Numbered from the stretch's first letter, positions 9,013-17,063 are shown. The stretch: DNA of 64,000 nt from Alicyclobacillus hesperidum (GCF_900107035.1 NZ_FNOJ01000001.1:124001-188000), one strand, 5' to 3'. Notes: generated from the letters alone by a model not told the origin. Numbers and translations: made by a program.

Positions 9013-9052
9013 AAGGGCTGGAGCGTGAAGCAGCGCCAGCCCTTTTCTTTTA
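9013..9052 (+). terminator. Terminator of the SDR gene
   Basis: AAGGGCTGG (9013-9021) pairs with CCAGCCCTT (9036-9044), followed by TTCTTTT; it begins 5 bp after the stop codon. Confidence 0.9.
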
Positions 9053-9067
9053 TATGTATGTCTCATG

Positions 9068-9319
9068 TCATGAGGAAGTATTGTTGCCGAAAATGCGGTT
9101 ATTCACAGAGCTGTTGCCCATCGAACTGTTGCCCATCGAACTGTTGCCCATCGAACTGTTGCCCATCGAACTGTTGCCCATCGAACTGTTACTCATCGAG
9201 CTGTTGAGCGTTTGATTTGTACTCTCACCAATGAAATTTTGGCTTTCCTGCCCCATCGGTCCACAGCCTGCCAATCCTATCACTGTTACTCCCAGTAGTA
9301 TGAACATGCGCCTTCTCAA
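9068..9319 (-). CDS. Small lipoprotein with five-residue tandem repeats
   Basis: 83 residues. The N-terminus MRRRMFILLGVTVIGLAGC is a lipoprotein signal with a LAGC lipobox, so the mature protein begins with a lipidated Cys and sits on the outer face of the membrane. The mature part is Asn/Ser/Met/Gly-rich and contains five perfect GNSSM-type units encoded by a 15-bp tandem repeat. The start is TTG at 9319 (GGGGGA upstream with long spacing); ATG at 9307 behind GAGAAGG is an alternative that gives almost the same signal peptide. It is divergent from the uracil-type permease. Function unknown. Confidence 0.6.
   Translation of the reverse strand: MRRRMFILLGVTVIGLAGCGPMGQESQNFIGESTNQTLNSSMSNSSMGNSSMGNSSMGNSSMGNSSMGNSSVNNRIFGNNTSS
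9111..9200. repeat. 15-bp tandem repeat inside the lipoprotein gene
   Basis: CTGTTGCCCATCGAA is repeated five times without change (9111-9185), followed by a degenerate sixth copy (9186-9200, two to three changes) and a partial seventh. The unit keeps the reading frame and encodes five residues, so copy-number changes would alter protein length without frameshift. Confidence 0.95.
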
Positions 9320-9336
9320 CAGTAAAAAATCCCCCT

Positions 9337-9365
9337 TTGTGCTTTCATACGATTGTGGTTATACT
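9337..9365 (+). promoter_or_regulatory. Promoter of the nucleobase permease
   Basis: TTGTGC (9337-9342) and TATACT (9360-9365), 17-bp spacer, about 90 bp upstream of the TTG start. Confidence 0.55.
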
Positions 9366-9453
9366 TTCCATGCATGCACAAACGCATGTATAAGTTGTCG
9401 AATTTGGTTTGATTGCGTTGAAAAACGCCGAACCACATTTGGGAGGTATACCG

Positions 9454-10650
9454 TTGCACCCTGCTGTTAGACGCTTTCCACTTTCTGTACAGCACGTCTT
9501 TGCTATGTTTGGCGCTACCGTGCTGGTGCCAATCCTGACCGGGTTGAATCCAGGCGCCACGCTCATCGCCAGCGGTGTGGGCACACTGCTGTTCCACCTG
9601 ATCACACGCGGTAAAGTTCCGGCGTACTTAGGCTCATCGTTTGCATTCATCGCACCACTGACACTTTACGTGACGAAGCACCACACACCGAATCAAGCAG
9701 TCACCGGACTTATCAGCGTATCTATCGTGTATGGCGTGTTTTCCGCACTAATTGCGGCAATTGGGTTTAACCGCGTCAAGCGCCTTATTCCCTCGGTCGT
9801 CGTCGGCCCTGTGGTGGCCATCATCGGCTTGTCCCTGGCAGGCACGGCCGTAGCGACCGATGCATCGACCCACTGGGACGTGGCCATCGTCAGTCTTGCG
9901 GCCGCCATCATAAGTGCCGTCGCTGGCCCAAGGCAACTACGTATCATTCCTATCCTCGTCGGCATTGTGGTCGGCTACGTTTACGCCATCGCCCGCGGCC
10001 TCGTGCATTTTGGCAACGCCAGTGCGTCGCCATGGGTACAGTTCCCGTCGTTTCACGCACCAGCGTTCAGCTGGCAAGTCGTTCTCGCCATGGCCCCCAT
10101 CGCACTCGTAACGATGGTTGAGGATTTGGGTCACATGTTTGTATTGAATGAAATTATCGATCGCGACGTCACACAAGACCCTGGCTTCTCGTCCATCCTG
10201 CTTGGCAATGGCGTGGCAACCCTCATCTCCGCACTGATTGGTGGTCCAGCCGAAACGACCTATGCAGAAAATCTAGGCGTCCTGGCGATGACTCGCCAAT
10301 TTTCAAGCCGCATCATTCAAGGTGCGGCCGTGATCGCCATTCTGCTTGGCTTGTTCGGCAAGTTCAACGCTGTCATTCAGTCCATTCCAGCGGCTGTGGT
10401 CGGCGGCATCGGCATTTTGCTGTACGGCATGATCGCGGCGATGGGCATCCGTCACATGATTGAGGCAAAAGTCGACCTCACAAACACGAAAAACCTCATT
10501 GTCGTCGCCGTCATTTTCATTATCGGTATCGGGGCCAAGAATAATGGTATTGCCATCGCGACCATTGTAGGTCTCGCCATCTATTGGCTGTTGCCGGACC
10601 GAACACAGACCGGGGCCGAAGATGGTGGACAAGCAGCGCACCGTAGCTAA
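9454..10650 (+). CDS. Uracil/xanthine permease, NCS2 family (UraA/PyrP-like)
   Basis: A 398-residue, 14-segment nucleobase:cation symporter. Diagnostic are GSSFAFIAPL (about residue 60), the LVTMVEDLGHMF segment with the conserved Glu of helix 8, and GGPAETTYAENLGVLAMTR, the helix-10 signature that in UraA reads with a Glu contacting uracil. The pattern favours uracil over xanthine. The TTG at 9454 was chosen because GGGAGG lies 7 nt upstream; the open frame extends 15 codons further without ribosome site. No pyr genes are adjacent and no PyrR-binding loop was recognised in the leader. Confidence 0.9.
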   Translation: MHPAVRRFPLSVQHVFAMFGATVLVPILTGLNPGATLIASGVGTLLFHLITRGKVPAYLGSSFAFIAPLTLYVTKHHTPNQAVTGLISVSIVYGVFSALIAAIGFNRVKRLIPSVVVGPVVAIIGLSLAGTAVATDASTHWDVAIVSLAAAIISAVAGPRQLRIIPILVGIVVGYVYAIARGLVHFGNASASPWVQFPSFHAPAFSWQVVLAMAPIALVTMVEDLGHMFVLNEIIDRDVTQDPGFSSILLGNGVATLISALIGGPAETTYAENLGVLAMTRQFSSRIIQGAAVIAILLGLFGKFNAVIQSIPAAVVGGIGILLYGMIAAMGIRHMIEAKVDLTNTKNLIVVAVIFIIGIGAKNNGIAIATIVGLAIYWLLPDRTQTGAEDGGQAAHRS

Positions 10651-10665
10651 CCGCACGATCGCGAT

Positions 10666-10695
10666 AAAAAAGCCGCTGCCAACTCAAGCAGCGGC
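10666..10695 (-). terminator. Second tandem terminator facing the Nramp-related gene
   Basis: GCCGCTGC (10672-10679) pairs with GCAGCGGC (10688-10695); on the minus strand the stem is followed by TTTTTT. It lies 16 bp beyond the permease stop and may also help end that plus-strand transcript, though no T run exists on the plus side. Confidence 0.7.
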
Positions 10696-10782
10696 AAATA
10701 TGGAAACCCAGGGGGAATGGAAGGGTTTGAGCTCATAGTACACATTCAAGATTGAATTGCCCTTGAATATCTTAGCCTTCCC

Positions 10783-10812
10783 AAAAAAAGACCACCGCTT
10801 ACCGCAGTGGCC
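10783..10812 (-). terminator. Terminator of the Nramp-related gene
   Basis: GACCACCGC (10790-10798) and GCAGTGGCC (10804-10812) form a 9-bp stem with two G-T pairs; on the minus strand it is followed by seven T residues (A run 10783-10789). Confidence 0.85.
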
Positions 10813-10912
10813 AAAGGATGTATTCTAGGGGGTTTCAGGGGGGTTCCGCAAGAAGAATGATATCAGCCGCAAATTGAAACAACCTCGAAATCAGCCAAGA
10901 ACGCTCGCTTTC

Positions 10913-12538
10913 TTATCTGTGCAAGGCCAACTCCACGATTTTAATAACCAGCATAACGACGGCAATCAAAAGATATCCGCGCAACGTCATCATGGCCAGC
11001 TTTTTCATGGGTGACCAAGATGCCTTCGGCAGTTCATGTACCGGAGGCATCTGCCATGCGTGGCGATCCGCTTTGTCGACAAACGGCGCCTGTGCAACCC
11101 CCTTTCGCCGCTTGCCCAGCATGACAATGGAGGCAACGAACAAACCCACCAAGAGCACGCCTGCGGCCACAAGACTGAGGAAGCGGACATCGACATTCGG
11201 AAAAAATGTCGTGACGGCGAGAATCAGTGACAACATCACAAGCACACCGACGATCAGGATGCTGATGGCGTTTAGCCACGGGCGGTTAACCCACGGCCCC
11301 AAAACATCGCGATCGTTACATAACAGCAACAAAAAGACGGTCGCACTCGGCAACAAAATGCCCGCGAGGGCCTGCACGCCAGTCGTGATTAGCCCTAACG
11401 GTGCGTGCGGAATCACGACGATTCCTGCCGCTACCGCGATAATTACGGCATAGATCAAGTAGAACGAAAGCCCTTCTTTCACGCTCCTGTGCAGAGAGTG
11501 CTCCGTCCCAAACACATCGCCAAACGCATATGACGTCGACAATGTAACAGCGGCAGCGCCAATCAGCGATGCATTAAGCAGGATAATCGCGAACAAATCA
11601 CCTGCCGCTTGACCAACATATTGCGAAAGCCCTTGGATCACACCTCCGGCATCAACGAAGTGACCCGCCAGGGTTGTACCGTGAAACGCAAATGCAGTGC
11701 AAGCCATGATGGCAGCAGCACCGATGACAACGACTACCGATCCGATGACCGTATCAGTTCGCTCATAGGCCATCCATCGCGACGTCAATCGCTTGTCGAT
11801 CACGTTGGACTGCTGGAAGAAGAGCTGCCAGGGCGCCACCGTGGTCCCCACAATACCGATGATGAGCAGCATCGCATTTGACGTAAAGCCACCTGCAACG
11901 CCCGGCACGACGAATCCCTTGAAAACAGAACCAGCCTCCGGGTGACTCATGAAAGCGAGCGGAATCACCAAAAAATTTGCGACAACCATTACATACATAA
12001 ACCGTTCCCAACGCCGAAAGCTTCCGGTAACCGTCATCGCGACGAGTAAAACACCCGCCAAAACGACGGAAATGAGTGGCGAAACACCGAAGTGCGCCAT
12101 CGCCTCGCGAACGCCGATGAACTCTGTGACAATCGTCAGGATGTTAAGAATGAATAAATCGATGACCGAGAAAGCACCCCAAAACTTGCCGAAACGCTCG
12201 AAAATCAGTTTCGCATGCCCAACGCGCGTGACAAGCCCAAGGCGTACCACCATTTCTTGATTGACGATGAGTACGGGCACGAGCAACAACAATACCCACA
12301 GCAAACTGGTTCCATAATTCTGCCCGGCTTGTGCATATGTCGATACGCCGCCAGCATCGTTGTCGCCGACCATGACAATTAGCCCAGGTCCCATAATGGT
12401 CAACAAGGTCAATAGCCGCGTCTTCCAACCTTTGTGTAATTCCGTATCATGAACGCGCAGAGTGCCAAATGCACCATGGATATCACCCGGACCATTTTGC
12501 GCAACATCGTGTTCTTGCCATGCCAAATTTTTGCTCAC
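10913..12538 (-). CDS. Nramp-related divalent metal transporter, probably for Mg2+
   Basis: A 541-residue, 11-12 helix protein of the Nramp (SLC11) fold. The helix-1 metal site, DPGN in classical Nramps, reads GDNDAGGV here (Asp59-Asn60-Asp61-Ala62-Gly63-Gly64), and the helix-6 motif, classically A-M-P-H, reads TTVAPWQ (Ala235-Pro236-Trp237): the metal-ligand Met is replaced by Ala. Loss of that Met is known from Nramp-related magnesium transporters, whereas Mn/Fe carriers keep it. An M-box Mg2+ riboswitch in the leader independently supports Mg2+. GTG start at 12538 with AAAGGGG upstream. A C-terminal 60-residue linker plus a last helix is longer than in MntH. Substrate is inferred, not shown. 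Confidence 0.88.
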   Translation of the reverse strand: MSKNLAWQEHDVAQNGPGDIHGAFGTLRVHDTELHKGWKTRLLTLLTIMGPGLIVMVGDNDAGGVSTYAQAGQNYGTSLLWVLLLLVPVLIVNQEMVVRLGLVTRVGHAKLIFERFGKFWGAFSVIDLFILNILTIVTEFIGVREAMAHFGVSPLISVVLAGVLLVAMTVTGSFRRWERFMYVMVVANFLVIPLAFMSHPEAGSVFKGFVVPGVAGGFTSNAMLLIIGIVGTTVAPWQLFFQQSNVIDKRLTSRWMAYERTDTVIGSVVVVIGAAAIMACTAFAFHGTTLAGHFVDAGGVIQGLSQYVGQAAGDLFAIILLNASLIGAAAVTLSTSYAFGDVFGTEHSLHRSVKEGLSFYLIYAVIIAVAAGIVVIPHAPLGLITTGVQALAGILLPSATVFLLLLCNDRDVLGPWVNRPWLNAISILIVGVLVMLSLILAVTTFFPNVDVRFLSLVAAGVLLVGLFVASIVMLGKRRKGVAQAPFVDKADRHAWQMPPVHELPKASWSPMKKLAMMTLRGYLLIAVVMLVIKIVELALHR

Positions 12539-12670
12539 GACAATCGACCCCTTTCAAACAGTGGTAGAAGGGACAGTACACCCCCATATGCGATTCGACA
12601 CACGCCGTTCCGTTGCGTAAACACCTGGGACTAGGGCCTATATCCACAACTACCACCTCCTCCGGGATCA

Positions 12671-12703
12671 AAAATTCCCCCTAAGCATGAGCCCAGAGGG
12701 AAT
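12671..12703 (-). terminator. Expression-platform terminator of the M-box riboswitch
   Basis: On the minus strand ATTCCCTCTGGGC... folds back on ...TTAGGGGGAAT and is followed by TTTTT. It lies between the aptamer and the start codon. AGGGGGAT (minus strand, about 12747-12737) just after the aptamer can pair instead with the 5' arm ATTCCCTCT and also with the aptamer's 5' strand, giving the usual exclusive on/off arrangement: Mg2+ closes P1 and frees the terminator. Confidence 0.8.
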
Positions 12704-12748
12704 CACCATTGCACACCAAAATCTTGCAACTTATAAATCCCCCTAGTT

Positions 12749-12893
12749 GAGCTTTAGCACTATGCGACGTAGAGTTGTCCACTCAGCCACGTTGAGTAAA
12801 GCCTTAAGCCGGCCATACCTGTTCTACCCATTGGCGTCTTTCGACGTTTCCGGGCAGTGGCTTATGTTCACATAGACGCCTCGCCTAACGAGG
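12749..12893 (-). promoter_or_regulatory. M-box (ykoK) Mg2+ riboswitch aptamer
   Basis: The minus strand holds the diagnostic M-box blocks in the right order: CTCGTTAGGCGAGG, then ACTGCCCGGAAACGTCGAAA, GACGCCAATGGGT, GAACAGG and, after a variable arm, GTGCTAAAGCTC. These match the B. subtilis ykoK/mgtE-type element nearly base for base in the conserved loops. Located about 210 nt upstream of the Nramp-related gene in the same orientation, followed by a terminator. High Mg2+ should reduce expression of the transporter. Confidence 0.95.
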
Positions 12894-12982
12894 ACGTATG
12901 CACTTGTAAAGCGTATGAATCGACTGCTGTATTGGCCACGGGCCATTGACCCGTATATCAATCCAAAATGCAATCCCCACCT

Positions 12983-13011
12983 GTTGTACCACCTGTCGTG
13001 TCAGGTGTCAA
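12983..13011 (-). promoter_or_regulatory. Promoter of the M-box leader
   Basis: Minus-strand TTGACA (13011-13006) and TACAAC (12988-12983) with a 17-bp spacer. The spacer and its borders contain an inverted repeat CACCTG-N6-CAGGTG, which could be a protein operator. Transcription would start about 80 nt before the aptamer. Confidence 0.65.
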
Positions 13012-13066
13012 CGCAAAAAATTGTGATTGCTTCAACGGCTAGATTTCACCTTGAAGGCCATCCTAG

Positions 13067-13939
13067 ATGTTCGATCGCACTTTGAACTGGGATGTGAGAT
13101 TGATGCGCAACGAATTCGAACACAAGTGGATTCCTTTAACTTCGCTTGTCAGCGGACACCCCATGCAGGTGGTGAATGATGTCCTTTTTTTAACCACCCA
13201 AATCGTCAACGTAATCTACGTCGATAGCGGGCGCGATACTGGAGAATTCACGCTCATTGACGCTGGCGTTCCCAACACCGCCCAGGAGATCATCGACTTG
13301 GCCGAACGCCACTTCGGATCCCATGCGCAGCCAAATGCGCTCATTTTAACACATGGCCATTTCGATCACGTGGGATCTATTCTCGAACTCATTGACCATT
13401 GGGGTATGCCTGTATACGCCCACCAGGACGAGCTACCTTTTCTACAGGGTAGGGCCGATTATCCCCCCGCTGATCCGGGAGCGGCAAACGGCCTGATTGC
13501 CAAACTTTCGCCGACATTCCCCAACCAAGGCATTGATCTCGACGATCACGTGCAGGCGCTTCCCGAAGACTGTTCGATTCCAGGTATGCCTGATTGGCGT
13601 TGGATCCATACTCCCGGGCATACACCCGGACACATTTCAATATTTCGCGAGCGGGATCGGACACTGATTGCCGGAGACGCCATCACAACTGTGCAGCAAG
13701 AATCACTGTATGATGTGTTCACGCAAAAACGGGAGCTTCACGGGCCACCAGCCTATTTCACAACGGATTGGGAGCGTGCGCGGCAATCTGTACAAACCAT
13801 TGCAGCATTAGAGCCGCAAGTGGTCATCACGGGCCATGGCCTGCCCGTGTATGGGGCCGAATTGGCAGATGGTTTGCGGGAGTTGGCGGAGCATTTTCAG
13901 GATTGGGAAGTTCCCAAAGATAGCCGGAACATGCATTGA
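13067..13939 (+). CDS. Metallo-beta-lactamase-fold hydrolase
   Basis: 290 residues of the MBL superfamily. Seen: LTHGHFDHVG (His96, His98, Asp100, His101), HTPGHTPGHISIF with the third metal His, LIAGDAITT with the bridging Asp, and VVITGHGLPV with the last metal His, so a complete dinuclear zinc site. Related proteins are glyoxalase II-like or lactonase-like; the substrate is not evident. The ATG at 13067 has a distant GAAGG; an ATG 12 codons downstream is possible. It is divergent from the M-box leader and ends before tRNA-Leu, which faces it. Confidence 0.85.
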   Translation: MFDRTLNWDVRLMRNEFEHKWIPLTSLVSGHPMQVVNDVLFLTTQIVNVIYVDSGRDTGEFTLIDAGVPNTAQEIIDLAERHFGSHAQPNALILTHGHFDHVGSILELIDHWGMPVYAHQDELPFLQGRADYPPADPGAANGLIAKLSPTFPNQGIDLDDHVQALPEDCSIPGMPDWRWIHTPGHTPGHISIFRERDRTLIAGDAITTVQQESLYDVFTQKRELHGPPAYFTTDWERARQSVQTIAALEPQVVITGHGLPVYGAELADGLRELAEHFQDWEVPKDSRNMH

Positions 13940-14009
13940 CGCATTGATCATACTAATCCCTGATTCGCATGACTCGGCAAAACGGCAGACACTTGCTTCG
14001 CAACACAAC

Positions 14010-14038
14010 AAAAGGACTTCGGGAAGCTCCCGAAGTCC
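14010..14038 (-). terminator. Terminator of tRNA-Leu
   Basis: GGACTTCGGGA (14014-14024) and TCCCGAAGTCC (14028-14038) form an 11-bp perfect stem with a 3-nt loop; on the minus strand it is followed by TTTT. Confidence 0.88.
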
Positions 14039-14049
14039 CTTGTCAACTC

Positions 14050-14136
14050 TGGTGCCGAGAACCGGACTCGAACCGGTACGGGGTTACCCCCGGCAGATTT
14101 TAAGTCTGCTGCGTCTGCCAATTCCGCCACCCCGGC
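14050..14136 (-). tRNA. tRNA-Leu (anticodon TAA)
   Basis: The complement reads GCCGGGG at the 5' end, a D arm with GGC blocks, anticodon stem GCAGA/TCTGC around loop CTTAAAA (anticodon TAA, codon UUA), a long class II variable arm (GGGGGTAACCCC), T arm with TTCGAGT, and an encoded CCA end. The length of 87 nt and the long variable arm fit tRNA-Leu. Confidence 0.95.
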
Positions 14137-14149
14137 GCATCATACATCT

Positions 14150-14178
14150 ACTATACTACGAACTTAGCGATTGTTCAA
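14150..14178 (-). promoter_or_regulatory. tRNA-Leu promoter
   Basis: Minus-strand TTGAAC (14178-14173) and TATAGT (14155-14150), 17-bp spacer, 14 bp before the mature 5' end. Confidence 0.8.
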
Positions 14179-14185
14179 ACCCTGT

Positions 14186-14680
14186 TTACGCTTCACATTC
14201 CCCCGTTTCCACTGCCTGTTGCAACCTCTCCAGCGCGGCTGACACCTCACCTAATCTATCCTTCCCTGCAGACACCTGCTCATGTACTTCATGGGCGCAC
14301 ACTTCCAACCCCCGTACAATCTGTTGGACTTTCGCAGCCTTTCCCACAAACGATTTCGACGCCCTGGCCATCCGCTCCGACCATTTCCACAAGTCACCCA
14401 CAACCGTCTCAAGACCGTGTAGCTCTGACCGGGTACGTGCCGCCTCGACGCTGAGCGTCAACGCAATCCGCCGCATCGCCAAAGACGCATCGGCAATGGA
14501 ATTGAATGCATCTCGCAAACTTGTGCATAAATGCCCTAAACGCAGAATATCGGTCGTAAGCGCGTCCACAGCATCCGGCCACTCTTCAAAATCCTCCATC
14601 AGCGGCTCGAGAAGCGTCATGGCGTCATGGATCTCTAACTGGATAGAATGCAGCCATCCAGGCTCGGGATTTTGAACCAA
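14186..14680 (-). CDS. Small helical protein resembling an isolated chemoreceptor signalling tip
   Basis: 164 residues, no membrane segment or signal peptide, predicted almost all-helical. Residues about 72-105 (IALTLSVEAARTRSELHG then LETVVGDLWKWSE) line up with the hairpin tip of methyl-accepting chemotaxis proteins (compare [18 protein letters not shown] and [13 protein letters not shown] in the receptor at 29434-31422): the EAAR core and the heptad spacing are kept, the Gly-rich turn is lost. Flanking helices would form the antiparallel coiled coil. TTG start at 14680 with only a weak GGGTGA upstream. It may be a degenerate receptor fragment or a soluble adaptor. The gene call is reasonable; the function is open. 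Confidence 0.6.
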   Translation of the reverse strand: MVQNPEPGWLHSIQLEIHDAMTLLEPLMEDFEEWPDAVDALTTDILRLGHLCTSLRDAFNSIADASLAMRRIALTLSVEAARTRSELHGLETVVGDLWKWSERMARASKSFVGKAAKVQQIVRGLEVCAHEVHEQVSAGKDRLGEVSAALERLQQAVETGECEA

Positions 14681-14753
14681 CAGAAATCACCCGCCCTCGA
14701 TACAAATGATCAACCGACACGGAATTGTTCGATAATTCGGGTGGATTTCCTTT

Positions 14754-15344
14754 TTATTCGCGCGTCTTTCCGTCCTGAAGATCATCATGGCGAAGACGTT
14801 CGAGCTGTTCCAAGCTGCGTAAAAGCCGTTCCAATTGATTCAGTTTTCCCTCTATGCGATGAAGATGGCTTTGCATGTCGTCGATTTCTTGCTCGGCTTT
14901 GTAGTTGATGGCAAAGTCGATAATCGATTCATGCTTGTCCCTCGCAGCTTGCCGGTTTTGGCTCATCATGATGATGGGCGCTTGAAATGCAGCAATAAAC
15001 GAAAGACACAGATTCAACAAAATGAAAGGCGGCTTATCAAAATGATACCGTGCCGTATACGGAATGGTGTTCCACACCATCCACGCCGCCAGGATGCCAC
15101 CAAAAATCATAAGAAATGTCCAACTACCGCCAAATGATGCAATGCGATCCGCCAGCTTGTCCGCCCATCGGGTCTTGCTGACATACTCTTCATCGATCTG
15201 CGAGAGGATGTTCTCTTCGTACATGTTGACGAGGCGAGCGATACGCCGGGCATCCCCCTCGTTGATCGGAATGTCGAAGCCTTCAAGGTTCATGTTGTCC
15301 TGGCGCGAGTCGGAAGAGTGGACGTAATAGTAGCGTTTGCCCAT
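14754..15344 (-). CDS. DUF1003 membrane protein
   Basis: 196 residues. The central part is the DUF1003 signature: DKLADRIASFGGSWTFLM leading into the first transmembrane helix, then PPFILLNLCLSFIAAFQA and IIMMSQNRQAARDK in the second. A C-terminal amphipathic coiled coil (about 150-190, rich in Glu/Leu/Arg) follows, typical of the family. The start ATG at 15344 has AGGAGG at 7 nt; the in-frame GTG two codons earlier is too close to it. The function of the family is unknown. It follows no operon partner closely, being 73 bp upstream of the chemoreceptor-tip-like gene in the same orientation. Confidence 0.85.
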   Translation of the reverse strand: MGKRYYYVHSSDSRQDNMNLEGFDIPINEGDARRIARLVNMYEENILSQIDEEYVSKTRWADKLADRIASFGGSWTFLMIFGGILAAWMVWNTIPYTARYHFDKPPFILLNLCLSFIAAFQAPIIMMSQNRQAARDKHESIIDFAINYKAEQEIDDMQSHLHRIEGKLNQLERLLRSLEQLERLRHDDLQDGKTRE

Positions 15345-15481
15345 ATTCACGCCTCCTCCTGCGCAATCTGCAACTCCATACTATTCTGTCGAGCCAACAT
15401 GGGCAAGGGGACCCGGATAATTTTATCACGGATGGAACAAGATCGTGATATGTGCAGATGAGGTTGGGTGTTGACATTCCG

Positions 15482-16015
15482 ATGAACGTACATTGGTTGA
15501 TGACCATTGCAGCAACAACATTCACATTTGTAATCTTACTGATGCTCGTACGATGGATCGGTGAAACGCAGATCAGCCAAGCTACATACTTCAATTGGGT
15601 CGCCGGAGCGTGCATGGGCAACATCGCAGCAAACATGATCACGGCTGGTGGCTGGCAACCTTTGATCACGGGTGCCGTTCAACTTTTTTTCTTCTCAGCG
15701 GTCACCATAGCTGCGGCGTATTTGTCGCTGAAAAGCAGGCGCTTTCGGAAAATCGCAACAGGGGAACCGATCGTACTTGTGCACCGTGGGCAGTACATCC
15801 TTAAACACATGAAGAGAAGCAAAATTGATCTTGATCTCCTGCAGCAGATGTTGCGAGAACAAGGCTATTTTGACTACCGCAAGGTGGAATACGCCATCCT
15901 GGAGCCCACCGGAAGCCTCAGTGTCTTACCGAAGTCTGATCGCGAAGACAAAGTCGACGTGACTCCTTCAAATCCCGAAGCCGAGCAGCGGCAGCAAACC
16001 AATCATATAAAATAG
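15482..16015 (+). CDS. DUF421/YetF-family membrane protein
   Basis: 177 residues. Three N-terminal transmembrane helices (about 5-25, 40-60, 62-82) are followed by the small alpha/beta YetF domain: GEPIVLVHRGQYILKHMKRSKID, then LLQQMLREQGYFDYRKVEYA and ILEPTGSLSVLPK. This is the complete DUF421 plan; the C-terminal 30 residues are a polar tail. Members are linked to spore or envelope functions without a defined activity. No clear ribosome site marks the start; GTG at 15452 or ATG at 15458 in the same frame are alternatives. It is divergent from the DUF1003 gene. Confidence 0.8.
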   Translation: MNVHWLMTIAATTFTFVILLMLVRWIGETQISQATYFNWVAGACMGNIAANMITAGGWQPLITGAVQLFFFSAVTIAAAYLSLKSRRFRKIATGEPIVLVHRGQYILKHMKRSKIDLDLLQQMLREQGYFDYRKVEYAILEPTGSLSVLPKSDREDKVDVTPSNPEAEQRQQTNHIK

Positions 16016-16106
16016 CCACGAATGAACCATTACACCGATTGCTAATGTGCTACAGTCTCCTACAAGTTCCTTGACAACCACACCTCTGCGCTGGGAGACG
16101 ATGCAC

Positions 16107-17063
16107 ATGCCAATGATTGACCTTCCGTATGAAGAATTGCTGAACTATCGAGGGCGCAATCCGCGGCCAAACGACTTCGACGCATATTGGGAACGCGGAC
16201 TTGCGGAAATGAAGGAGGTCGATGCCAAACTCGAGATTGTACCCAATTCGTTCTCTACATCACAGGTCGAGTGTTTCGACCTTTACTTTACTGGCGTCAA
16301 GGGCGCCCGCATTCATGCACTGTATGCCCGCCCGCGCCACGCAACAACACCGCACCCGGCCATTCTGCAATTTCACGGCTACAAAGGGCACGCAGGCGAT
16401 TGGTTGGACAAGATGGCCTATGCTGCACACGGTTTCACGGTCGTTGCCATGAATTGTCGCGGGCAAGGCGGACATTCGCAAGACACGCACCCTGTCCGCG
16501 GCATGACAAGCAGTGGCCACGTCGTTCGCGGCCTGGAGGACCATCCCGACAATCTGTACTTTCGCCAAGTCTTCCTCGACACAGCACAACTGGCCAACAT
16601 CGTAATGAACCTGCCCGAGGTCGACCCGGATTTAGTCGGCGTCACTGGCTGGTCACAAGGCGGCGCTTTAACCGTAGCCTGTGCTGCACTGGAACCGCGG
16701 ATCCGGCGTGCCGCCCCCGTCTATCCATTCCTAAGCGATTATCTTCGCGTATGGGAGATGGACTTTGGCGGCGTTCACGAAGAGCTCATCCAATACTTTC
16801 GCAACCGCGATCCGTTACACGCCAATCGCGATCTCATATTTGAAAAGTTGGGTTATATCGATATTCAGCATCTAGCGGACCGCATTAAAGCAGAGGTACT
16901 GTGGGGTATCGGCTTAATGGACAAAGTATGCCCACCCTCGACACAATTTGCGGCGTACAACCGCATTCGCAGCCCCAAAAGAATGGTGGTGTACCCGGAC
17001 TTTCAGCACGAGTGGCTGCCAGGCATGAACGACGCTATCTTCGAGTGGATGCTGTCGATGTAA
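16107..17063 (+). CDS. Acetyl xylan esterase / cephalosporin-C deacetylase (CE7)
   Basis: 318 residues, the usual length of carbohydrate esterase family 7. It removes acetyl groups from acetylated xylo-oligosaccharides and also deacetylates cephalosporin C. Seen: the RGQGGHS oxyanion motif, the GWSQGGAL nucleophile elbow (Ser about 183), and the C-terminal His in PDFQHEWLPG; the Asp of the triad lies in the WGIGLMDKVCPPST segment. No signal peptide, so intracellular, as is normal for CE7. The ATG at 16107 has GGGAG at 8 nt; two other ATGs are close. It could serve the xylose pathway at the left end, although not linked to it. Confidence 0.92.
   Translation: MPMIDLPYEELLNYRGRNPRPNDFDAYWERGLAEMKEVDAKLEIVPNSFSTSQVECFDLYFTGVKGARIHALYARPRHATTPHPAILQFHGYKGHAGDWLDKMAYAAHGFTVVAMNCRGQGGHSQDTHPVRGMTSSGHVVRGLEDHPDNLYFRQVFLDTAQLANIVMNLPEVDPDLVGVTGWSQGGALTVACAALEPRIRRAAPVYPFLSDYLRVWEMDFGGVHEELIQYFRNRDPLHANRDLIFEKLGYIDIQHLADRIKAEVLWGIGLMDKVCPPSTQFAAYNRIRSPKRMVVYPDFQHEWLPGMNDAIFEWMLSM

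Noticed and set aside
9111-9200. Regular 15-bp repeats that might suggest a CRISPR array
   Set aside because: There are no spacers; it is an in-frame coding tandem repeat within a lipoprotein gene.
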